From the NCBI GenBank assembly GCA_964344215.1, contig CAYFMP010000120.1:1-7698 (forward strand): a stretch of 7,698 bases of DNA, written 5' to 3'. The notes beneath the pieces are model-generated. The model did not search any database and was not told the DNA's origin. It worked only from the letters and a program-made list of their open reading frames with translations. Within the stretch, counting starts at the first letter, position 1. Every line of letters begins with the position of its first letter. The DNA is from CAYFMP01 sp964344215 (GTDB taxonomy: Bacteria; Pseudomonadota; Alphaproteobacteria; Rhodospirillales; Casp-alpha2). Below, piece by piece: positions 1 to 3,844 of this stretch. A program made the translations under genes and the position numbers.

Positions 1-308
1 TGGTCTTGGAGCTGTTGCTGGAAGGGCGGATCATGGAAGCCGCCGAGGCCGAGCGCCGCGGTTTGGTCAACCGGGTGGTGGCCGACACCGGGCTCGAGGC
101 GGAAACGCGAGCCGTCGTCGAGCGCATCGCCGCCGGCGCGCCGTTGGCCGCGCGCGACACCAAGAGGTTCGCCAACCGGCTGCTCGTCGGCGAACCGCTG
201 AGCGCGGACGAACTGGCCGATGGCTACGCGCTTTGCGATTCGGACGATTACGCGGAGGGCGTGCGGGCCTTTCTCGCCAAGCAGACCCCGGCTTTCAAGG
301 GAAGTTAG
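1..308 (+). CDS. Enoyl-CoA hydratase/isomerase (crotonase) family, C-terminal part
   Basis: This is the 3' end of a gene that begins before the window; the frame is open from base 3 and stops with TAG at 306-308. The visible ~100 residues match the C-terminal third of crotonases: a stretch reading ELLLEGRIMEAAEAERRGLVNRVV, which fits the family pattern 'LtGr.i.A.eA...GLVn.Vv', then the helical trimerisation region and a typical end (RAFLAKQTPAFKGS). Crotonases hydrate or isomerise enoyl-CoA thioesters, usually in fatty-acid or branched/aromatic acid degradation. The oxyanion-hole and catalytic acidic residues lie upstream of the window, so exact activity (hydratase, isomerase, inactive homologue) cannot be judged. 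The TTG at 6 is an internal codon, not a start. It converges on the SDR gene with only 9 bp between the two stops, a gap holding the 8-bp palindrome GAGGCCTC (308-315) but no U-tract terminator. Confidence 0.85.
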   Translation, partial: VLELLLEGRIMEAAEAERRGLVNRVVADTGLEAETRAVVERIAAGAPLAARDTKRFANRLLVGEPLSADELADGYALCDSDDYAEGVRAFLAKQTPAFKGS

Positions 309-317
309 AGGCCTCCG

Positions 318-1055
318 CTATTCGGGCAGCATCCCTCCCGTCTGCCGTTCCACGGCCTTTGGATCGCCGAGCAACCCGGCATGCAGTTCCTTCGACATCG
401 GGTCGGGGTAGACGTCCTCGGTGCCCGCTTCGACCGCATCCAGGATAACCCTGACGACCTCGTTCGGCGGCGTCTTGTCCATCGGAAAATCCGCCGCCAT
501 GTCGGTGTCGACCGGACCCGGGTAGACACCGACGACGAGGGTGCCCCGGGAGGCGAGTTCCGCCCGCACACCTTGCGTCAACGAGTGGACGGCGGCCTTC
601 GAGGCGCTGTAGGAACCGAGGACCGGGAAGTTCACGTGGCTGGCGATCGACGCCAGGTTGACGATCGCCCCACCGCCGTTTTTTGCGAGAACCGGCGCGA
701 AGGCGCGGACCATGTTGAGGGTGCCGAAGTAATTGGTTTCCATTTCGACACGCGCCGTCGCGCTGTCGTCGGCGGCAATGAAACCGGCGAACGCGGCGAT
801 GCCGGCGTTGTTGACCAACAGGGTCACGTCGGATTGGCCTTCGGCGGCGGCACGGATCATGTCGGGATCGGTGATGTCCAGGGCGACCGCTTCGATTCTG
901 TCGGGCTCGGGCGCGATCAGGTCGCCGAGCTGTTCGGGATCGCGGGCCGCCGCGTAGACTTTTTTCGCGCCGGCTAGCAGCAACTCCTCGACGAACGCTT
1001 TTCCGATACCCCGGTTGGCACCACTGACGAACGCGGTCGTGTTTTCGATTCTCAT
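318..1055 (-). CDS. Short-chain dehydrogenase/reductase (SDR), classical type
   Basis: A 245-residue protein, the usual length for a classical SDR. It is a cytosolic NAD(P)(H)-dependent oxidoreductase of an unidentified alcohol or carbonyl substrate. Visible signatures: cofactor-binding SGANRGIG at residues 11-18 (a Ser replaces the usual Thr of TGxxxGxG), the adenine-ring Asp in LDIT (60-62), NNAG at 82-85, the structural Asn at 108, and the catalytic Ser136, Tyr149 and Lys153 (YSASK, with the Ser exactly 13 before the Tyr), then YPGPVDTDM after strand 6. An Arg after the second strand (AARDP, 36-40) leans toward NADP(H), which is an inference. The ATG is supported by GAGGAG at 1061-1066 with 5-nt spacing and by the fold starting directly after it. 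It lies downstream of the TetR gene on the same strand, 89 bp away, behind its own operator-bearing promoter. It is therefore probably repressed by that TetR protein. Confidence 0.93.
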   Translation of the reverse strand: MRIENTTAFVSGANRGIGKAFVEELLLAGAKKVYAAARDPEQLGDLIAPEPDRIEAVALDITDPDMIRAAAEGQSDVTLLVNNAGIAAFAGFIAADDSATARVEMETNYFGTLNMVRAFAPVLAKNGGGAIVNLASIASHVNFPVLGSYSASKAAVHSLTQGVRAELASRGTLVVGVYPGPVDTDMAADFPMDKTPPNEVVRVILDAVEAGTEDVYPDPMSKELHAGLLGDPKAVERQTGGMLPE

Positions 1056-1080
1056 GGAAACTCCTCGTAACCTCTAGTGT

Positions 1081-1095
1081 TGAATGATTGTTCAA
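1081..1095. promoter_or_regulatory. TetR-type operator, copy 1 (leader-proximal)
   Basis: TGAATGATTGTTCAA. The inner 14 bp form an imperfect palindrome (TGAA...TTCA). On the other strand it matches copy 2 at 14 of 15 positions. It lies just downstream of the predicted SDR transcription start, a roadblock or co-operative position. Centre-to-centre distance to copy 2 is about 34 bp, a little over three helical turns. The expected ligand is the adjacent TetR-family protein (inference). Confidence 0.7.
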
Positions 1096-1107
1096 AATGT
1101 ACGGGCA

Positions 1108-1136
1108 TTTGTATTGAACAATCGTTCAGCATTCAA
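1108..1136 (-). promoter_or_regulatory. Candidate sigma-70 promoter of the SDR gene
   Basis: Reading the minus strand, TTGAAT (1131-1136) is separated by exactly 17 bp from TACAAA (1108-1113); each matches 4 of 6 consensus bases. The predicted transcript would start near 1101 and have a leader of about 45 nt with a strong GAGGAG ribosome site. The spacer consists almost entirely of one palindromic operator copy (1114-1128), which supports the promoter call because a repressor bound there would block RNA polymerase. The hexamers alone are only moderate. Confidence 0.55.
1114..1128. promoter_or_regulatory. TetR-type operator, copy 2 (inside the SDR promoter spacer)
   Basis: TTGAACAATCGTTCA. 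It contains a perfect 5-bp inverted repeat TGAAC-N4-GTTCA (1115-1128), the size and symmetry of a short TetR-family operator. It fills the 17-bp spacer between the candidate -35 and -10 of the SDR gene, so binding would exclude RNA polymerase. Confidence 0.75.
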
Positions 1137-1144
1137 GAGAAAAC

Positions 1145-1723
1145 TTAACTCAGTATGCTTTTGACGTGATCCGCGATATCTTGCGCGCTCTCGTGACCGG
1201 GGCGGTTCCGGGACAGCACTCTGGCTCCGGCCAACAAGCCATGCAGAACGCGGGCCGTTTTCGCCGGATCGAGATCGGCGTTGATCTCGCCCGTTTTCTG
1301 GCCTTCCTCGATCATTCGCCGGCAGAACGCCTCGAACGCTTCGAAGCCGCGCCTGATGGCCCGGTTGATATCCTTGTCGTTGGGCGCGGCTTCCAGGGCC
1401 GAGTTGATCAGAAAACAGCCGCAGTTGTCCGGGTCGCTCCGGACCTCGTCGGCGATGTGCTCGAAGACGGCGATAAGCACATTGCGGGGCGTGTGATTTT
1501 TTTCAAAGTCGGCGAGCAAGAGATTTTTCTGGTCTTCATAGTGCTTGAGCGCCATCTGAAAGAGCTTTTTCTTGTTCCCGAACGTCGCATAGATGCTGCC
1601 CGGCTGAATGCCCATGCAATCGACCAGGTCTTTCATGGAAGTCGCTTCATAGCCGTGACGCCAGAACGCCCGCGTGGCTTTTTCCAGGGCGTCTTCCACG
1701 TCGAATGACTTTTCCCACGGCAT
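1145..1723 (-). CDS. TetR/AcrR family transcriptional regulator, NemR-like C-terminal motif
   Basis: A 192-residue protein of typical TetR length. The N-terminal DNA-binding domain is clear: a helix around AFWRHGYEATSMKDLVDCMG (residues 19-38) followed by the recognition-helix region IQPGSIYATFGNKKKLF (39-55). The N-terminus MPWEKSFDVEDALEKA is characteristic of a TetR subgroup and fixes the ATG, although the upstream ribosome site is weak. The ligand domain contains NCGCFLINSALE (100-111), a 'GCfl.N.alE' motif seen in NemR-like regulators. In NemR a cysteine in this area senses electrophiles, so the Cys101/Cys103 pair (plus Cys36 and Cys134) might be redox- or electrophile-reactive; that is inference only. 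It most likely represses the downstream SDR and itself through the TGAAC-N4-GTTCA palindromes flanking it. It is divergent from the lyase gene and may influence it too. Confidence 0.92.
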   Translation of the reverse strand: MPWEKSFDVEDALEKATRAFWRHGYEATSMKDLVDCMGIQPGSIYATFGNKKKLFQMALKHYEDQKNLLLADFEKNHTPRNVLIAVFEHIADEVRSDPDNCGCFLINSALEAAPNDKDINRAIRRGFEAFEAFCRRMIEEGQKTGEINADLDPAKTARVLHGLLAGARVLSRNRPGHESAQDIADHVKSILS

Positions 1724-1742
1724 GGCCCGTCGATATCAGGTT

Positions 1743-1758
1743 TTGAACGATCCCTCAA
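1743..1758. promoter_or_regulatory. Degenerate TetR operator, copy 3 (upstream of tetR)
   Basis: TTGAACGATCCCTCAA. Over the 15 bp at 1744-1758 it differs at 3 positions from the consensus TGAACGATTGTTCAA of copies 1 and 2. It sits 20-35 bp upstream of the tetR ATG. On the minus strand a TTGA-- hexamer and a TATCGA lie 17 bp apart around it, echoing the SDR promoter geometry. It suggests autoregulation with weaker affinity. It is less certain than the other two because of the mismatches. Confidence 0.5.
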
Positions 1759-1810
1759 TATGCTAGCGCGAGGGCGCCGGACACGACAAGGGTCGCCCGG
1801 CTTTCATAGG

Positions 1811-1838
1811 CCCCGGAGATGGAGTATGGATACCGGGG
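1811..1838. repeat. Short inverted repeat in the leader region of the lyase gene
   Basis: CCCCGG at 1811-1816 and CCGGGG at 1833-1838 form a perfect 6-bp inverted repeat with a 16-nt loop, 53 bp before the lyase start. It could be an operator half-site pair or a leader hairpin. In GC-rich DNA a 6-bp repeat of this kind may also be chance. The rest of the 1724-1890 divergent region shows no convincing promoter for the lyase. Confidence 0.3.
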
Positions 1839-1873
1839 TGTTGAAAAAAGCCGATACGGTTGATTCGGGGGCC

Positions 1874-1882
1874 GAGGAGGAG
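1874..1882 (+). promoter_or_regulatory. Ribosome binding site that fixes the lyase GTG start
   Basis: GAGGAGGAG ends 8 nt before the GTG at 1891. No ATG lies at a comparable distance in frame, and the protein homology begins within a few residues of this GTG, so the non-ATG start is well supported. Confidence 0.75.
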
Positions 1883-1890
1883 CCGCCACC

Positions 1891-2763
1891 GTGAGTCAAG
1901 CGCAAACCCTGAGAGACCTGCTCGACGGACCCGGCATCGTCGTCATGCCGGGCGTGTTCGACGCGGTGTCGGCGAGGCTGGCGGAGCGGGCCGGCTTCAA
2001 GGCCGTCTTCATGAGCGGCTTCATGGTGTCGGCCTCACGCGTCGGCCTGCCCGACGCCGGACTGATCTCGTATGCCGAGATGCTCGATCAAGGCCGCAAC
2101 ATCTGCGCCGCCGTCGGCATCCCCGTCATCGGCGACGGCGACACCGGCTGGGGCAACGCCTTGAACGTCAAGCGCACGGTGACCGGCTACGCCCGGGCCG
2201 GGCTCGCCTGCATCATGATCGAGGACCAGGAGTCGCCTAAGAAGTGCGGCCATACGCCGGGCAAGACGGTGATATCGAGGGCCGAGGCCGGTATGCGCAT
2301 TCAGGCCGCCGTCGACGCCCGCGACGAGGTTAGGGAGCAGGGCGGCGACATCCTGGTGATGGCGCGGACCGATGCCAACGCCACCGACGGCATGGACGAG
2401 GCCATCGAGCGATGCCGAACGTTCCGCGAGACCGGCGCCGACATCACCTTCCTGGAGGCGCCCCGCGACGAAGAAGAGATGCGGCGCTACTGCGAAGAGG
2501 TCGAGGGACCGAAGATGGCCAACATGGTCGAGCAGGGCAAAACGCCGTTCCTGGCGCCGACCCGCCTGGCCGAGATCGGCTACAAGATCGCCATCTGGCC
2601 GGCCTCGCTGATGACGTCTGCGATCCACGGCATGCAGGCGGAACTGACCCGCCTCGCGCGCGGCGAGGTCGGCGAGGACGGCAAGGTGACGTTCCCCGAA
2701 CTCCAAGACATCGTGGGCTTTCCGGGCTATTGGGAGGCCGAGAAGAAATACGCCGCCGATTGA
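1891..2763 (+). CDS. Isocitrate lyase/PEP mutase superfamily lyase (2-methylisocitrate lyase-like)
   Basis: A 290-residue cytosolic TIM-barrel enzyme, the usual size for the methylisocitrate lyase / carboxyphosphonoenolpyruvate mutase-like branch. Visible features: the substrate loop MSGF (41-44), the metal-site motif GDGDTGWGN (81-89), the acidic pair in IEDQ (110-113), the mobile catalytic loop KKCGH (117-121) with its general-acid Cys119, Arg159 in ARTDA, Glu189 in LEAP, and ANMVEQGKTP (210-219). The KKCGH cysteine is the hallmark of members that cleave C-C bonds, so lyase is favoured over phosphonate-forming mutase. Family members use 2-methylisocitrate, dimethylmalate, oxaloacetate and similar substrates, and the sequence does not decide between them. 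It is a separate unit from the divergent tetR. Its last ~103 bp, plus 15 bp after the stop, recur at 3640-3754 behind a foreign-looking insert, so its present 3' end may have been supplied by that insert. A PrpD-like gene lies 3.5 kb downstream. Confidence 0.9.
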   Translation: MSQAQTLRDLLDGPGIVVMPGVFDAVSARLAERAGFKAVFMSGFMVSASRVGLPDAGLISYAEMLDQGRNICAAVGIPVIGDGDTGWGNALNVKRTVTGYARAGLACIMIEDQESPKKCGHTPGKTVISRAEAGMRIQAAVDARDEVREQGGDILVMARTDANATDGMDEAIERCRTFRETGADITFLEAPRDEEEMRRYCEEVEGPKMANMVEQGKTPFLAPTRLAEIGYKIAIWPASLMTSAIHGMQAELTRLARGEVGEDGKVTFPELQDIVGFPGYWEAEKKYAAD

Positions 2764-2775
2764 AGCGGCGGGCCG
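2661..2775 (+). repeat. Direct repeat, left copy (3' end of lyase gene plus 15 bp)
   Basis: Matches 3640-3754 at 109 of 115 positions with no gaps, offset 979 bp. Mismatches fall at 2665, 2715, 2732, 2733, 2735 and 2739. Identity extends through the TGA stop (2761-2763) and stops sharply after GGGCCG at 2775. Together the two copies frame the low-GC membrane-gene insert. Confidence 0.95.
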
Positions 2776-2805
2776 GATTGGTCTTGCGTTCTTCGTCGCG
2801 CGAGA

Positions 2806-2828
2806 TAACGTATTGCGTTACAACGTAT
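2806..2828. promoter_or_regulatory. Operator-like palindrome and direct repeat upstream of the membrane genes
   Basis: TAACG-TATTG-CGTTA at 2806-2820 is a 15-bp palindrome with perfect 5-bp arms. AACGTAT also recurs directly at 2807-2813 and 2822-2828, a 15-bp period. Overlapping inverted and direct copies of the same core are typical of sites bound by small autoregulators, but no regulator gene is encoded in the insert. It is 46 bp before the first membrane-gene start, a suitable place for promoter control. No clear -35/-10 pair could be assigned. Confidence 0.4.
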
Positions 2829-2873
2829 GGGTGACGGTCGCCGAGCGGCCAGCGGGGGACGCTATTTCGAGTT

Positions 2874-3362
2874 ATGTCAGCCGCATTGGACTACTTTCTA
2901 AGCCTGCCTGGAATCGCTGTCGCGCTTCTAGTCGTCTTCTTATTCAACGCCCTGGCTGTCAGTGGATCGTTCCTAAAGTGGGAGAACTTGTATTTCGGTC
3001 TCCCGACTTCGGTCGCCTCGGCGGTGCTATTGATGGGATACGCCAACCGCAGATGGGAGTTACTTAACAATCTATGGGCGGCCAGCGAAAGAGGGTGCTC
3101 AACGCACTTCGTCAATTTGAATCCCCAATGCGGGATCGCTTTGCTCAGGCTGTTTTCCGCTGTTGGTCCACTGCTGGTCACGTTTTTCGGATTAATTTTT
3201 TGGGTGGGCATCTTCGCTGTACAGATTGCGTGGCGGCGGGAATACGCGAAGGCGCCCATTCCCGAACGTCATATTTTTCTTGCGGGATGGTCTAACGTTT
3301 TGGGTATTTCCGCCTATATATTGTTTAGATCGATGCTTGATGCTACGATGATTACTAGGTGA
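2874..3362 (+). CDS. Hypothetical membrane protein, 162 residues
   Basis: I do not recognise a family. The protein has about four hydrophobic segments: roughly residues 9-33, 40-56 (weak), 87-118 and 136-152. A hydrophilic stretch between the second and third contains NRRWELLNNLW and two Cys (75 and 86). The segment around 100-120 is rich in Phe, Trp and Gly (LVTFFGLIFWVGIFAV) and is followed by positively charged RREYAK, suggesting a cytoplasmic loop there. There is no cleavable signal peptide with a clear cleavage site. The ATG has no good ribosome site, so the start is less certain. The next gene begins 4 nt after the stop, so the two are probably co-translated. Composition is well below the GC of flanking genes, pointing to recent acquisition. 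It is probably a real gene, because the frame is intact in non-GC-rich DNA and the hydropathy pattern is coherent. Confidence 0.7.
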   Translation: MSAALDYFLSLPGIAVALLVVFLFNALAVSGSFLKWENLYFGLPTSVASAVLLMGYANRRWELLNNLWAASERGCSTHFVNLNPQCGIALLRLFSAVGPLLVTFFGLIFWVGIFAVQIAWRREYAKAPIPERHIFLAGWSNVLGISAYILFRSMLDATMITR

Positions 3363-3366
3363 CGCA

Positions 3367-3615
3367 ATGGGAAACCTCGCAACAAAGTATGAAAGACCAT
3401 TGGAGCATCTTGCCGCAGCCCTCGTTGTGGGGGCGGTGCTTGGTGGCGCGACGGCTTTCAAATGGGGGGTGGATTGGTTGCTGATCGTCTCTGCCGGTCT
3501 GATGCTCGTTGGGGTTGCCGTCAAATTCAGACATGCTCTTTTGCGTGTGCTTCATATTCCCGATCCGATGTTGGATCCGGCCCTCCAGCAAGACGGCAAA
3601 TATTTCGACGACTAG
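3367..3615 (+). CDS. Hypothetical small membrane protein, 82 residues
   Basis: A small protein with two predicted membrane helices, about residues 14-32 (AAALVVGAVLGGATAF) and 37-53 (WLLIVSAGLMLVGVAVK). They are joined by a very short turn, giving a helical hairpin, and followed by a charged, Pro-containing tail ending QQDGKYFDD. AGGTGA overlaps the previous gene's stop 5 nt before the ATG and can serve as ribosome site, so translation is likely coupled to the 162-residue protein. No family is recognised. Pairing of a multi-span protein with a tiny two-helix partner is seen in membrane complexes, some transporters and toxin or immunity pairs, but nothing here selects one of these. It lies inside the low-GC insert, 24 bp before the second lyase-tail copy. 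Confidence 0.65.
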   Translation: MGNLATKYERPLEHLAAALVVGAVLGGATAFKWGVDWLLIVSAGLMLVGVAVKFRHALLRVLHIPDPMLDPALQQDGKYFDD

Positions 3616-3639
3616 GACCGAATCTTCTGACTGCGCCGC

Positions 3640-3742
3640 CGGCAAGGTCGGCGAGGACGGCAAGGTGACGTTCCCCGAACTCCAAGACATCGTAGGCTTT
3701 CCGGGCTATTATGCGGCGGAGAAGAAATACGCCGCCGATTGA
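3640..3742 (+). pseudogene. Detached 3' end of a lyase gene
   Basis: It encodes, in the lyase frame, GKVGEDGKVTFPELQDIVGF followed by PGYYAAEKKYAAD and a TGA, matching the last ~34 residues of the protein at 1891-2763. Differences are GEV to GKV, W281 to Y and E282 to A, plus two silent third-base changes. There is no start, ribosome site or catalytic region, so it cannot be functional alone. The changes leave a family-like tail rather than a decayed one. That suggests it came from another allele or paralogue, or was the chromosome's original tail before the insert arrived. Confidence 0.9.
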
Positions 3743-3754
3743 AGCGGCGGGCCG
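3640..3754 (+). repeat. Direct repeat, right copy
   Basis: Partner of 2661-2775 (109/115 identical). The identity begins weakly before 3640, where G+C-rich bases can be aligned with gaps, and ends sharply at 3754. The right copy is followed directly by the histidine-kinase promoter region, so it probably marks the outer junction of the insert. Confidence 0.95.
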
Positions 3755-3783
3755 AGCACAACCGAAAACGGCTGCGCATAACA

Positions 3784-3801
3784 GAGTATTCATCTATACT
3801 C
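3784..3801. promoter_or_regulatory. Inverted repeat with a -10-like box upstream of the histidine kinase
   Basis: GAGTAT-N6-ATACTC is a perfect 6-bp inverted repeat, 43 bp before the kinase ATG. The right arm overlaps TATACT (3795-3800), a 5/6 match to a -10 box; no good -35 was found at the proper distance. It may be an operator overlapping the promoter. The rest of 3755-3844 shows only the ribosome site GAGG (3835-3838). Confidence 0.4.
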
Positions 3802-3844
3802 GCCGCCTCGTTTCACAGAAGCCCTCGGGGAGAAGAGGCCTTTC

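Larger units (their letters stand above)
2776..3639 (+). mobile_element. Putative inserted cassette with two membrane-protein genes
   Basis: This 864-bp segment lies between two copies of the lyase gene tail. It is visibly poorer in GC than its surroundings: 3301-3360 has 23 G/C in 60, while 2341-2400 in the lyase has 42 in 60. Its codon use is also unlike its neighbours'. It holds two + strand genes and an operator-like region at 2806-2828. The duplicated gene tail is what integration into a gene 3' end, or single-crossover integration of a small circle carrying that tail, would leave. No integrase, transposase or convincing terminal inverted repeats are present, so mobility is inferred from the repeats and composition only. 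A relic of recombination between two tandem lyase genes is the main alternative. Confidence 0.5.

Noticed and set aside
308..315. Bidirectional terminator between the convergent crotonase and SDR genes (GAGGCCTC)
   Set aside because: The palindrome has no loop and no flanking T/A run, and is too short to be a terminator.
381..977. A 198-residue + strand open frame within the SDR region
   Set aside because: Antisense of a well-supported SDR; no motif and no ribosome site.
2035..2706. A 223-residue minus-strand open frame inside the lyase gene
   Set aside because: Shadow of the lyase, which carries the KKCGH and metal-site motifs on +.
2813..3067. An 84-residue + strand open frame starting in the insert leader
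   Set aside because: It overlaps the start of the 162-residue protein in another frame, has no ribosome site, and shows a composition like a shifted frame.
2776..3624. Possible terminal inverted repeats of the insert, GATTGGTC (2776) and GACCGAATC (3616)
   Set aside because: Eight bases matching only with a one-base gap and not at both exact junctions; expected by chance at this length. No transposase is present.
2891..3690. Minus-strand open frames within the insert (2891-3259, 3192-3524, 3355-3690)
   Set aside because: No ribosome sites or recognisable domains; they oppose + strand frames with coherent hydrophobic helices and coupled spacing. Less secure than in the GC-rich parts because the insert is not GC-biased.
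3509..3742. A 77-residue + strand open frame joining insert DNA to the lyase tail
   Set aside because: The ATG lies within the 82-residue membrane-protein gene in another frame; the apparent fusion is an accident of the junction. Only the tail portion (3640-3742) is homologous to anything.
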